A stretch of DNA of 43,516 nt, taken from NCBI GenBank assembly GCA_937927445.1, contig CALAOB010000105.1, positions 1-43,516 on the forward strand, read 5' to 3'. The position numbers and the translations under genes are program-made. The number at the start of each line of letters is the position of its first letter. Position 1 is the stretch's first letter. Positions 17,555-26,393 of the stretch are shown piece after piece. Below the pieces are notes generated by a model. It was not told where the DNA came from. It did no database searches and worked only from the letters and a program-made list of their open reading frames with translations. The stretch is from an uncultured Oribacterium sp. (lineage in GTDB: Bacteria > Bacillota > Clostridia > Lachnospirales > Lachnospiraceae).

Positions 17555-18706
17555 ATGAAAATTACAAATATTACGACGTATTCGGTACACACTAATCAGT
17601 TCCGCAATTTTAATTTCGTACGTATCGATACAGATGAGGGCGTTCATGGCGTAGGTGAGGTTTTCTGCATTGGCGCAGATGCGGCTGTCATGGAATTAAT
17701 CAAGTACGTTTCGGAATGGGTCATTGGACAGGATCCACTGGATCGTGAGCGCATCCAGAAGCGTATTCTGAATTATTCGAGATTCGAGGGAGGCTCGATC
17801 CTCCGAACAGTTGTCAGTGCGATCGATCTTGCACTGTGGGATATCGCAGGTAAAATCGCAGGGCTTCCGGTATATAAGCTGGTGGGGGCCGTTCGAGATA
17901 AGGTTCCGGTTTACTGTCATGCCTATGGTAAGGACACGAAGGAGACACTGGATATCCTGACACAGAAAGTTGAAAAGTATGGATATAAGGCATGCAAGAC
18001 ATTTATTCCTACCATCGGATACTATCCATATGGTTCTGCGGAGAAGCTGATTGCAGAACGCTTTGAAACCATGCGAAAAGAAATGGGAGATGATTTCGAA
18101 ATCGGTATCGATATGATGAGTAAGACCTATGAGCCAGCCGTCGCAAGAAGACTGATCAAGGCAATCGAACCGTATCGTCCGTTTTTTGCAGAGGAGCCGA
18201 TTCGTCCGGAAGACATGGAAAACTGGAAGCGTATGTCGGAAGGACTTAATGTGCCGATCGCAACAGGTGAGCAGATTTTTACGCCGTGGGATTATGAGCG
18301 ACTGCTGCAGACGAGAGCGGTTGATATTCTGCAGCCGGATATCCTGCTGGTTGGTGGTTTCACCGGCCTTCGTAAGATTGCGGCGATGGCAGAGCCTTCC
18401 TTCAGAACCATCAGCCCGCATAATCCGCTGAGTTCTCTTGCCAACTGTATAAACGTTCACTTCTGCATGTGTACATATAACACGACTTTCCTTGAGAATG
18501 AGCCACGTGAAGAAGGAATGGATAAGGACATTTGTACGGATGTACTGCGTGTAGTCGATGGCTTCATCCAGCCGAATGATCAGCCGGGCTGGGGTATGGA
18601 CCTGAATTATGAATACCTGAAGACGTTAAAGCCGATCGTCTGGTCAAGAGTAAACCTGCAGAGCCCATCTGCTTATACGATGAGTGGCGCACCGCATATT
18701 ATGTGA
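17555..18706 (+). CDS. Enolase-superfamily sugar-acid dehydratase (mandelate racemase/galactonate dehydratase-like)
   Basis: A 383-residue member of the mandelate racemase/muconate-lactonizing group. Metal ligands are visible in GIDMMS, FAEEP and TGEQ, and the catalytic His in SPHNP, which is the pattern of D-galactonate-type acid-sugar dehydratases. The lysine region reads YKACKTFIP. It probably removes water from an aldonate or hexonate brought in by the permease 45 bp upstream, giving a 2-keto-3-deoxy acid. Which sugar acid cannot be told; the ligand D is followed by MMS rather than the FHGR-like sequence of classic DgoD. Confidence 0.82.
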   Translation: MKITNITTYSVHTNQFRNFNFVRIDTDEGVHGVGEVFCIGADAAVMELIKYVSEWVIGQDPLDRERIQKRILNYSRFEGGSILRTVVSAIDLALWDIAGKIAGLPVYKLVGAVRDKVPVYCHAYGKDTKETLDILTQKVEKYGYKACKTFIPTIGYYPYGSAEKLIAERFETMRKEMGDDFEIGIDMMSKTYEPAVARRLIKAIEPYRPFFAEEPIRPEDMENWKRMSEGLNVPIATGEQIFTPWDYERLLQTRAVDILQPDILLVGGFTGLRKIAAMAEPSFRTISPHNPLSSLANCINVHFCMCTYNTTFLENEPREEGMDKDICTDVLRVVDGFIQPNDQPGWGMDLNYEYLKTLKPIVWSRVNLQSPSAYTMSGAPHIM

Positions 18707-18728
18707 TTTGAATACAGTGAAACAGCTT

Positions 18729-18765
18729 CCCCGGTACCGAATCAGGTACCGGGGATTTTTATTTT
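18729..18765. terminator. Terminator after the enolase-superfamily gene
   Basis: CCCCGGTACC (18729-18738) and GGTACCGGGG (18745-18754) are perfect arms around GAATCA, followed by ATTTTTATTTT. It ends the plus-strand cassette. The minus-strand LysR gene begins its stop codon within the T-run. Confidence 0.92.
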
Positions 18766-19690
18766 ACTGCAGATAATAGTAATATGGATTTTTATCGAAT
18801 TCTTCTTTCGCGAGCTTCATGAAGGCGCGCTCCGCAGGTGTGAACTGATGTCCTTTCGGCGTAATCAGAAGCTTATAGATCTGCGGATGTGTCGGCAGCA
18901 TGATCTTCGCGAAATCAGAGTTTGCGATGTAGCTGAACGGCATGATGCTGAACTGATTATCGAGATAGATCGTCGTCGTTAAAAACTCGAGGTTGTTCAT
19001 CACGGAGATATTTTTTGGATGAATGCCCAGATTTGGCATCAGCTGTCCTTCGATTCTTCGCTTGATCATCGGAAGTGTGGTGGCGACCGAAAGCGTCAGT
19101 GTATTCAGCTTGCTGATTTCTTCCATAGGGATAACGCCCTGTTCCAGGCGAAGCGTCGAATAGACCGGATTATGTTTTGATATAAAGATGACAAGTTCAT
19201 AACTTGCAACCAGAGTGCAGTCTACGTCTGGATAGTAACGACTGTAATCCTCATCGTAGGATGTGACATAGGCGAAATCCAGATCGCCCCTCTGTACCAG
19301 CTTATACAGACGATTTGATTTGCCGATGACCGGACGTATCGTCACATCGGGATGCTTCGGCTGGAATTTCATAAATACCTGACTGAACAGAGAAGCATTA
19401 CTGGACAGGATTCCGACATGAATGGAATCCTGTCTATTTTTATACAGATCATCATAGAGTTCGTCACGGAGCTGGAGAATTTTACCACAGGTGTCGACGT
19501 ACTTTCTGCCGGCATCGGTGATGGTCAGCACATTGTTGTGACGAGTAAAGAGCTTCAGATTCAGCTGTTTCTCCAGTCGGTTCAGATAGACACTCAGTGT
19601 CGGCTGTGAAACATGCAGAAGCTCTGCGGCTTTCGAGATATTATTCTGCTTTGCGATCTCGACGATGTACTCAAGCTGGTGCAGATCCAT
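18764..19690 (-). CDS. LysR-family transcriptional regulator
   Basis: A 308-residue LysR protein with HTH NISKAAELLHVSQPTLSVYL (about residues 17-36). I chose the ATG at 19690, which has GGAGGA seven bases upstream; an ATG 15 bases earlier overlaps that ribosome site itself and is rejected. It is divergent from the second SLC13 permease gene, with a perfect 21-bp palindrome between them. Confidence 0.88.
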   Translation of the reverse strand: MDLHQLEYIVEIAKQNNISKAAELLHVSQPTLSVYLNRLEKQLNLKLFTRHNNVLTITDAGRKYVDTCGKILQLRDELYDDLYKNRQDSIHVGILSSNASLFSQVFMKFQPKHPDVTIRPVIGKSNRLYKLVQRGDLDFAYVTSYDEDYSRYYPDVDCTLVASYELVIFISKHNPVYSTLRLEQGVIPMEEISKLNTLTLSVATTLPMIKRRIEGQLMPNLGIHPKNISVMNNLEFLTTTIYLDNQFSIMPFSYIANSDFAKIMLPTHPQIYKLLITPKGHQFTPAERAFMKLAKEEFDKNPYYYYLQ

Positions 19691-19799
19691 CGCAGTATCC
19701 TCCATTGGACAAACTTGTTAAATGAAATGGTTGCCATAATAGACGCTTGACTCATGGACCTGGTTAAACTCGGATTCATAATAGCGATACCATATCAGC

Positions 19800-19820
19800 T
19801 CCATAGTCTTAGACTATGGA
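19800..19820. promoter_or_regulatory. 21-bp perfect palindrome, candidate LysR box
   Basis: Arms TCCATAGTC and GACTATGGA flank TTA. The centre has T-N11-A form (ATAGTC-TTA-GACTAT). A weak promoter TGTGCA (19838-19843), 17 bp, TATTCT (19861-19866) lies 28 bp from its centre toward the permease gene, the distance expected of an activator site. Confidence 0.6.
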
Positions 19821-19933
19821 ATATTATTATTATCAAGTGTGCATTTTTTGTCAATAGGGGTATTCTGAAATCAATGAAGTATCGTTCGAAGCGGCCGTTC
19901 GGACCATAAACCAATAAGTAAAGGGGATTTCAC

Positions 19934-21205
19934 ATGAATATTCAGTTAATCATTACACTGGTTGTAATGTTGCTCATGATCATCGGATTTTTGAGCGGTA
20001 AGTTTAAGCTTGGCCTTGTGGCAATGGCAGCCACCACCGTTCTCTGCCTGACGGGTGTTCTTGAGTTCGGCGAGGCGTATGCAAATTTCGCAAACAAGAA
20101 TGTCGTTATGATTGGCGCGATGTTTATTCTCGCCGGTGCACTCAGTAAGACCAGTCTCGTTCCGAAGATGCGGGATTTCCTGATGAAGCATGGTGATAAG
20201 GCACAGCTCATCATCTTCCTGTACATTCTCGCGAATGCGATTCTGATTCAGTTCTCCATGCCGACAGCCCTGATGTCCATGTTCCTTCCGTTCATGACAT
20301 CATTTGACGAGAACTCGAAGGTACAGCCGCAGCATCTTCTCTTCCCAGGTGCGGTTGTCGCACATTGCTTCCAGGGACTCCTCCCGGGCGCATACTTCGT
20401 TATGATCAACGGACTTCTGGAAGCAAATAATGCCGGTGTCCAGATTACGGCACTGGATTATTCGAAGGTCCTGGCGCTTCCGTGTCTGATTTCGCTCATC
20501 TGGTGCGGACTGATCGCCTGGAGATTCATGCCGAAGTCTCAGAAGCTCGATATGAGCGCATTCCAGTCAAATCAGAAGAAGGATCAGAAGCTGAGCAGCA
20601 CACAGGAAACCATCGTTTATGTTGCATTCGTAGCAAACATGCTGGTGATGCTCTTCGATAAGTATATCCCGGTAAGCATGTATGTATGCCCGATCGCGCT
20701 GGACATCATCCTTTGCTTCCTCGGTATCCTCGATCTTAATGATGTCAAGAACTTCATTAATCTCGACACACTGTTTATGCTGGCCGGCGTAATGCCGATT
20801 GGTACGGCAATGCAGAAGACCGGAGCAGGACAGGTCATCTCCGATGGTATCATGTCCCTTCTGGGTGGCAATCCTTCTCCGATGCTCATGCTTTTTGCGT
20901 TCTACTTTGCAGGTGCACTGCTCACACAGTTCATGTCCAACACGGCAACGCAGCAGGCATTCGTACCACTGGCGATCGTGACCTGTCTTGCAAATGGACT
21001 GGATCCTCGACCGTTTACGATGGCGATTTTCGCAGGATGTACCGCAGCGATGCTGACGCCGACGGGATCACCGAGCTGCGCGATTGCGTTCGGTGCAGGT
21101 AACTATAACATCAAAAATATCGTTACAGGCTTCCTGCCACTCTGGCTTCTGTATGGTATTGCCGTTTGTTTCAGTGCAAACTTCTTCTTCCCACTGGCTG
21201 GTTAA
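19934..21205 (+). CDS. SLC13/DASS-type anion permease (copy 2)
   Basis: A 423-residue paralogue of the permease at 16239: same length, and same N-terminal run IGF-SGKFKLG, the same motif ALSKTSL, and the same C-terminal repeat (AAMLTPTGSPSCAIAFGAGNYN). The first-half re-entrant segment is altered (QFSMPTALMSMFLPF in place of VASPLTALSLMIPF), hinting at a different substrate. The start follows AAAGGGG. It precedes a UxuA-like dehydratase by 23 bp, mirroring the first cassette. Confidence 0.85.
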   Translation: MNIQLIITLVVMLLMIIGFLSGKFKLGLVAMAATTVLCLTGVLEFGEAYANFANKNVVMIGAMFILAGALSKTSLVPKMRDFLMKHGDKAQLIIFLYILANAILIQFSMPTALMSMFLPFMTSFDENSKVQPQHLLFPGAVVAHCFQGLLPGAYFVMINGLLEANNAGVQITALDYSKVLALPCLISLIWCGLIAWRFMPKSQKLDMSAFQSNQKKDQKLSSTQETIVYVAFVANMLVMLFDKYIPVSMYVCPIALDIILCFLGILDLNDVKNFINLDTLFMLAGVMPIGTAMQKTGAGQVISDGIMSLLGGNPSPMLMLFAFYFAGALLTQFMSNTATQQAFVPLAIVTCLANGLDPRPFTMAIFAGCTAAMLTPTGSPSCAIAFGAGNYNIKNIVTGFLPLWLLYGIAVCFSANFFFPLAG

Positions 21206-21228
21206 TTTGACATTTTTAAGAGGTACTC

Positions 21229-22194
21229 ATGATAAAAATCGAAAGCAACTGTTCGAGTAAGATGACGGATGAGGAGATGCGCTACCAGCAGGGGCAGGGC
21301 ATCCACTATCTCGCCGTCAACTTCATCGGCGATGACGCAACTTACGACGGAATCCTGCGCTTCCAGGAGCGTGCGGCGAAATATGATCTTCAGATTTCCA
21401 ATGCAGGCTGCCCGCAGCTGCAGAAGTGTCCGTCGATTCATCTCGGCCGCGAAGATCGTGACGAGTGGATTGCGAAGTACAACGAGTTCACGAGAGCACT
21501 TGGGAAGGCCGGTGTTCCGATCAATTACATCGCATGGCAGCCGAATGGTATCTTCCGTACCAGAATCGGTGCCGGAAAGTATAACCACGGCCAGAATTCC
21601 TTTATCTGTGATCTGGATGAAATAAAGTCCCGTCCGATTTCAAATGACCGCGTATATGGAGAGCAGGAAATCTGGGATAACTTCAAATATTTCCTGGATA
21701 AGGCACTTCCGGTTTGTGAGGAAGCCAATGTGAAGCTGGCGCTGCATCCGAACGACCCGCCGATTCCGGAGGCCGGTGGTGTAGCCTGCCTTATCTGGAA
21801 TTCCGACTGCTACCGTCGCGCCTTTGAGCTCGCAGGTAACAGTCCATACCTCACGATGAAGATGTGTGTCGGCTGCTGGCTGGAGTCGGACAGCTTCGGT
21901 GATCTCTACCAGGACATCGAAGAGTTCGTGAAGGCGGATAAGCTCCCGATCATTCACTTCCGTAATGTCAGCGGACAGCTTCCGTACTTCGAGGAGACCC
22001 TCCTCGAGGACGGCTATGCGGATATGTACCAGATCATGAAGGTCATCGTCCGTAGCGGCTTCGACGGATATCTCAACATTGACCACCCGTTCTTTGCGGC
22101 AGATGGAAAGGGATTCTCCGAGCGCTCCGCTGCGTATTACACCGGTTACATGAAAGCACTGCTTCACTGCGCAGAAGCAGAAGAGAAGAAGTAA
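21229..22194 (+). CDS. UxuA-like mannonate dehydratase family protein (TIM barrel)
   Basis: A 321-residue protein of the mannonate dehydratase/sugar isomerase TIM-barrel group. Recognisable family segments are LALHPNDPP (about residues 174-182), TMKMCVGCWLES (His/Cys metal region) and IIHFRNVSG followed by FEETLLEDGYADM. It is shorter than E. coli UxuA (394 residues). UxuA converts D-mannonate to 2-keto-3-deoxygluconate; here the real substrate may be a related aldonate. AGAGG precedes the ATG and a strong terminator ends the cassette. Confidence 0.75.
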   Translation: MIKIESNCSSKMTDEEMRYQQGQGIHYLAVNFIGDDATYDGILRFQERAAKYDLQISNAGCPQLQKCPSIHLGREDRDEWIAKYNEFTRALGKAGVPINYIAWQPNGIFRTRIGAGKYNHGQNSFICDLDEIKSRPISNDRVYGEQEIWDNFKYFLDKALPVCEEANVKLALHPNDPPIPEAGGVACLIWNSDCYRRAFELAGNSPYLTMKMCVGCWLESDSFGDLYQDIEEFVKADKLPIIHFRNVSGQLPYFEETLLEDGYADMYQIMKVIVRSGFDGYLNIDHPFFAADGKGFSERSAAYYTGYMKALLHCAEAEEKK

Positions 22195-22308
22195 CGGAAA
22201 GATATCCGCTGGGACGATGTCTCCCCTGAACGAAAAATCGATATGAAATAATCGAGAGAAAAGTTACAGAAGAACTCGAGGGGTATGCGTTATATAGTAT
22301 TCCAGAAT

Positions 22309-22350
22309 AGCGGTGGACATGATGGATTTCATGGCCACCGCTGATTTTTG
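22309..22350 (+). terminator. Terminator of the second SLC13 cassette
   Basis: AGCGGTGG-A-CATG (22309-22321) pairs with CATG-G-CCACCGCT (22330-22342), one mismatch, followed by GATTTTTG. Confidence 0.85.
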
Positions 22351-22352
22351 TG

Positions 22353-22461
22353 CTACAATAAATCTATTCCGAAGACATAAATTGCGCTGGTGGTGCTGCA
22401 AGCATATATCGCATGGCATTCCACCAGCGCAGAAACGATGATGAAAGATGGAGGAAATGCT
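22353..22461 (+). promoter_or_regulatory. Promoter and structured leader of the alcohol dehydrogenase gene
   Basis: An extended -10 (TGC-TACAAT, 22350-22358) lies behind the terminator. The leader then forms a 10-bp perfect stem GCGCTGGTGG (22384-22393) / CCACCAGCGC (22421-22430) closing a 27-base loop, ahead of the GGAGG ribosome site. There is no T-run, so it is not a terminator. Confidence 0.55.
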
Positions 22462-23652
22462 ATGCTACCATTTGTTTATTACGCACCGACGAAGGTGGTG
22501 TTTGGTCCGGATACGGCTGCGGAAACCGGAAAGCTTGTGAAGGAGCAGGGCGCGACGAAGGTCCTGATTCACTATGGAAGTGAGCGTGTGAAGAAGTCGG
22601 GCCTCGTGCCGATGATCGAGAATCAGCTCGAGGAAGCCGGCATCGGCTATGTCGAGCTCGGCGGTGTCGTACCGAACCCGCACCTCAGCAAGGTCTACGA
22701 GGGCATCGAGCTCTGCCGGAAGGAAGGCGTCGACTTCATCCTTTCGGTCGGCGGCGGTTCCGTCATCGACTCTGCGAAGGCCATCGGCTACGGACTCGCA
22801 GATGAGACCGCGGGCGATGTCTGGGATTTCTACGATTTCAAGCGCCAGGCGAGCGCATGCACCCCGCAGGGCGTCGTACTGACGATCGCGGCGACCGGTT
22901 CCGAGATGTCGAACTCCTCCGTCATCACGAAGATGACCGACGAGGGTGGCATCAAGCGCTCCTACAACACGAACCTCGCGCGTCCGCGCTTCGCCATCAT
23001 GGACCCGAAGCTCACGATGACCCTGCCGGAGTACCAGACCATGTCCGGTGCGGCTGACATCTGCATGCACACGATGGAGCGTTACTTTAATAAAGCAGGT
23101 TCGATGGAGCTGACCGATGCGATCGCCGAGGGCCTGCTTCGTACGGTGATGGCCAATGCACACATCCTGATGTCGGACCCGACAAACTACGACGCGCGCG
23201 CAGAAATCATGTGGGCCTCCTCCCTCAGCCATAACGGCCTCACCGGCTGTGGTACGGATGGTGGTGACTGGGCCTGCCATCGCCTCGAGCATGAGCTCGG
23301 CGGACTCTATGATGTCGCACACGGCGCAGGCCTCGCGGCCATCTGGGGCACCTGGGCACGCTATGTGTATAAGTATAATCCGGGCCGCTTCGCAAAGTTC
23401 GGCATCCACGTTCTCGGCGTAGAAGCTGGTGCAAATGACGAAGAGACGGCACTTCGCGGCATCGCGGCGATGGAGGAGTTCTTCCGCTCGATTCATATGC
23501 CGACGAACCTTCGTGAACTCGGTGTCAACCCAACCGACGAAGAGTATAAGATTCTCGCAGAAGGCTGCTTCAAGGCGACCAACGGCGGCATCGGTTCGAT
23601 TCTGAGACTGAATCTCGAAGATATGGAGAAGATCTACAGACTGGCATATTAA
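22462..23652 (+). CDS. Iron-type alcohol dehydrogenase (butanol dehydrogenase-like)
   Basis: A 396-residue group III Fe-dependent alcohol dehydrogenase. The NAD(P) motif GGGSVIDSAKAIG is at about residues 94-106; metal ligands are in SGAADICMHTMERY and in the His pair CHRLEHELGGLYDVAHGAGLA. The start is ATG 22462 behind GGAGGAAATGC. A longer in-frame start falls in the leader stem-loop and lacks a ribosome site. It reduces aldehydes such as butyraldehyde or acts on a sugar-derived aldehyde with NAD(P)H. It has its own promoter, so a link with the sugar-acid cassettes is only positional. Confidence 0.92.
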   Translation: MLPFVYYAPTKVVFGPDTAAETGKLVKEQGATKVLIHYGSERVKKSGLVPMIENQLEEAGIGYVELGGVVPNPHLSKVYEGIELCRKEGVDFILSVGGGSVIDSAKAIGYGLADETAGDVWDFYDFKRQASACTPQGVVLTIAATGSEMSNSSVITKMTDEGGIKRSYNTNLARPRFAIMDPKLTMTLPEYQTMSGAADICMHTMERYFNKAGSMELTDAIAEGLLRTVMANAHILMSDPTNYDARAEIMWASSLSHNGLTGCGTDGGDWACHRLEHELGGLYDVAHGAGLAAIWGTWARYVYKYNPGRFAKFGIHVLGVEAGANDEETALRGIAAMEEFFRSIHMPTNLRELGVNPTDEEYKILAEGCFKATNGGIGSILRLNLEDMEKIYRLAY

Positions 23653-23733
23653 GGGTTCGTCGTCTGAATGCGTCAAATGAGCTATATATGTACGATTCTT
23701 ACATCGATGCAGATTTGGCACATATAACAAACG

Positions 23734-23775
23734 AAGAGCACGTTTCAGCAGTTCACTGAGCGTGCTCTTTTATAG
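23734..23775 (+). terminator. Terminator of the alcohol dehydrogenase gene
   Basis: AAGAGCACG (23734-23742) pairs with CGTGCTCTT (23761-23769), with a smaller inner stem TTCAG / CTGAG and a following TTATAG. Confidence 0.8.
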
Positions 23776-23819
23776 TTTCACTTGACTTCGCAATTTTAAA
23801 TTCTTTGGTGCGCGAGGGC

Positions 23820-24731
23820 TTATTTCCCATGCTCCCAGTAATCATCGACCAGCTGGATGAAATCCTTCGCGGCTTTACTGAGATAGGTGTTCTTCTGATA
23901 GCATACGCAGACCTTCCAGGTCGGATGGGTCGTGAGGCTGTAGAAGCGGACCCCCTTCGGGTGCTGTTTTACATAGTGGTATGGGATAAGGGCACAGGCC
24001 ATCTTTGCACTGACCATGGAAAGAATGGTCATGTTGTTGGAGGTTTCGAACAGAACCGTCGGACTGAATCCGGCATCGTGGAAAATCTGATCCACGGTTT
24101 TACGGATCGTCGATTCCTTATACATCATGACGAAGGGCTCGTAGCGGAACATCGAAAGCGGAAGCTCCGGATACAGTGCATCCGTCTGCAGATATTCTTC
24201 CGAAATCGGGTACTGCTCCGGTAAGGCCAGGAAGATTTCCTCATCGAACATATCGATGTATTCGTCATTTGTTTTCTGCTGTTCGGAGATCGTGACGAAA
24301 CCGATATCCAGCTCACCCTTGTGGATCGCATCCTGCTGTTTACGTACACTGAGCTCGCGTGGCTCAAGCGTAAAATCAGGATACAGCTCATGGAACTTCG
24401 GATAGACATACGGAAACATATCGGAGCCGCGGCCCGGCGTCATACCGACGGAGAGAAAACCACGATGAGTGTCTGCCATATCAGCGATCAGCGTGTAGGT
24501 CTTCTGCTTGATGCGGAGCATCTCACGCGCATTTTCGACATAGACCTTTCCCTCCGGGGTCAGTGTCCAGTCGGATTTGTTGCGTACGAAGAGAGGTGCG
24601 CCCAGCTCCTTCTCGAGCTTCTGGAGCTGCTGAGAGAGTGCGGACTGCGTGATGAAGAGCTTTTCGGCCGCGCGGGTGATGGAGCCCTCATCGGCGATTT
24701 TAATGATGTATTCGATCTGCTTTGTATCCAT
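23820..24731 (-). CDS. LysR-family regulator (glucarate/galactarate regulon candidate 1)
   Basis: A 303-residue LysR protein; HTH SITRAAEKLFITQSALSQQLQ at about residues 17-37. It is a clear paralogue of the regulator at 26390 (shared LFxxQSALxQQLxKLEKELG and matching effector-domain blocks such as GELDIGFVTI / GNIDLGFVTL). It is divergent from garD. Its ATG has no clear Shine-Dalgarno site, and the LysR box at 24751 overlaps its own promoter area, which fits autorepression. Probable ligand: a sugar diacid or its metabolite. Confidence 0.88.
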   Translation of the reverse strand: MDTKQIEYIIKIADEGSITRAAEKLFITQSALSQQLQKLEKELGAPLFVRNKSDWTLTPEGKVYVENAREMLRIKQKTYTLIADMADTHRGFLSVGMTPGRGSDMFPYVYPKFHELYPDFTLEPRELSVRKQQDAIHKGELDIGFVTISEQQKTNDEYIDMFDEEIFLALPEQYPISEEYLQTDALYPELPLSMFRYEPFVMMYKESTIRKTVDQIFHDAGFSPTVLFETSNNMTILSMVSAKMACALIPYHYVKQHPKGVRFYSLTTHPTWKVCVCYQKNTYLSKAAKDFIQLVDDYWEHGK

Positions 24732-24750
24732 AATGATAATACTCTGTGAC

Positions 24751-24815
24751 GTTAGGAAAACTTATTCAGCATTCATATTAATTAATTTTACTAACATATT
24801 CTAACGCAATATAAT
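24751..24815 (+). promoter_or_regulatory. garD promoter with LysR box
   Basis: The promoter is TTTACT (24787-24792), 17 bp, TATAAT (24810-24815). A 15-bp box GTTAG-GAAAA-CTTAT (24751-24765), T-N11-A form, is centred 29 bp before the -35, the same offset as in the gudD and tct promoters. Confidence 0.75.
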
Positions 24816-24869
24816 GAGCATATCAAGTGAATGATGCATCGCTTTTAACTAAAGTAAGGAGGAAAAAGC

Positions 24870-26393
24870 ATGGCAAATAGATTATGCATTCAAATCACAG
24901 AGCGTGACAATGTCGCCATCGCCATCCATGATGTGCCGAAGGGTACCGAAGTGATGCCGGGCGTGGTGACCGTGGAGGACATCCCACAGGCGCATAAGAT
25001 CGCACTGAAGGCGCTGCCGAAGGGCTCCGAAGTACTTCGTTACGGCGTCGTACTCGGCACGACGGCAGAGGATATCCCGGTCGGTGGCTGGATCAATGAG
25101 AAGAACCTCATCATGGCACCGGCACCGGATCTCGATCAGATGGCGTTTGCGACGAACATCCGCACGGACCTTCCGAAGCCGAAAAGAACGAGCTGGATGG
25201 GCTATCGTAATCCAAACGGTGGCTACGCCGGCACGCGGAACATCCTCGGCATCAACACGACCGTACAGTGTGTGGCCGGTGTGCTCAATGTTGCGATTCA
25301 GCGCATCAAGCGGGAGATCCTGCCGAAGTATCCGAACGTAGATGACGTCGTCGCCATCAATCATCCATACGGCTGCGGTGTCGCCATCGATGCACCGGAC
25401 GCCTACATTCCGCAGAAGATCATCCGCAATATCGCAACCCATCCGAATTTTGGTGGTGTATTTATGCTGGTAGGCCTCGGCTGTGAGAAGTTCACTGTCG
25501 ATCGCTTCTGTGAGTGGTGGCCGGAGCTGAATAACGAGGACAATGTCATCGTCCTTCAGAACTATAAGGGGTACCAGGCGATGATGGATGCCATCTGCGA
25601 GATGGCCGAAAAGAAGCTGCAGATTCTGAACGAGCGGAAGAGAGAAGAACTGCCACTGTCCGACCTGCTCGTCGGCATGCAGTGCGGCGGATCCGATGCA
25701 TTCTCCGGTATCACAGCGAACCCGACGGCCGGTTATGCTGCTGACCTCCTCGTATCCGGCGGTGGAACCGCGATGTTCTCCGAGGTAACCGAGGTACGTG
25801 ATGGCGTACAGTTCATCGCCCATCGCTGCATCAACGAAGAGGTAGGTAAGCGTCTCGTGGAAGAGATGAAGTGGTATGACAATTACCTGAAGAAGGGTGG
25901 CGTCGACCGTGGTGCAAATACCACACCGGGTAATAAGAAGGGCGGCCTCTCGAACATCATCGAGAAGTCCATGGGCTCCATCGCGAAGTCTGGATCTTCC
26001 CCAATCGTCGAAGTACTGTCCCCTGGTGACAAGCCGACGAAGCACGGCGAGATCTTCGCAGCGACCCCGGCCTCTGACCTCGTCTGCGGACCGTCTCAGC
26101 TCGCCTCCGGCATGGGCCTCGAAGTCTTCATGACCGGCCGTGGCACCCCATACGGACTCGCAGCCGCTCCGGTCATCAAACTCTGCTCCAGAAACGAAAT
26201 GAAGGAACAGTGGCCGGATATCATCGACTTCAACGCAGGCCCGGCCGCCGTCGGCGACCGCACCATCGCAGAACAGGGCGAAGAACTCTTTGACTTCATC
26301 CTCGACGTCGCCTCCGGCATCAAAAAGCCATACACCGAACAGTACGGCTTCGCCAACGACCTCTGCGTGTTTAACCCGGCTCCGATCACCTAA
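24870..26393 (+). CDS. garD: Galactarate dehydratase (UxaA/GarD family)
   Basis: A 507-residue protein of the UxaA family with an N-terminal SAF domain (about residues 1-85) joined to the two-part dehydratase domain, near the 523 residues of E. coli GarD. Conserved blocks include YRNPNGGYAGTRN, HPYGCGVA, GLGCE, GMQCGGSDAFSG and GRGTPYG. GarD dehydrates galactarate to 5-keto-4-deoxyglucarate, the same intermediate made by GudD; altronate or sulfolactate lyases are related, but the length, SAF domain and the gudD neighbour favour galactarate. AGGAGG precedes the ATG. Its stop codon overlaps the stop of the convergent LysR gene by two bases. Confidence 0.88.
   Translation: MANRLCIQITERDNVAIAIHDVPKGTEVMPGVVTVEDIPQAHKIALKALPKGSEVLRYGVVLGTTAEDIPVGGWINEKNLIMAPAPDLDQMAFATNIRTDLPKPKRTSWMGYRNPNGGYAGTRNILGINTTVQCVAGVLNVAIQRIKREILPKYPNVDDVVAINHPYGCGVAIDAPDAYIPQKIIRNIATHPNFGGVFMLVGLGCEKFTVDRFCEWWPELNNEDNVIVLQNYKGYQAMMDAICEMAEKKLQILNERKREELPLSDLLVGMQCGGSDAFSGITANPTAGYAADLLVSGGGTAMFSEVTEVRDGVQFIAHRCINEEVGKRLVEEMKWYDNYLKKGGVDRGANTTPGNKKGGLSNIIEKSMGSIAKSGSSPIVEVLSPGDKPTKHGEIFAATPASDLVCGPSQLASGMGLEVFMTGRGTPYGLAAAPVIKLCSRNEMKEQWPDIIDFNAGPAAVGDRTIAEQGEELFDFILDVASGIKKPYTEQYGFANDLCVFNPAPIT

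Noticed and set aside
18764..18777. TTTTACTGCAG near the LysR stop as another copy of the diacid leader motif
   Set aside because: It lies within the coding end of the LysR gene and encodes its last residues, so the match is likely chance.
22465..23730. A 421-codon open frame on the minus strand opposite the alcohol dehydrogenase
   Set aside because: All conserved dehydrogenase motifs are on the plus strand; the reverse product matches no family I recognise.
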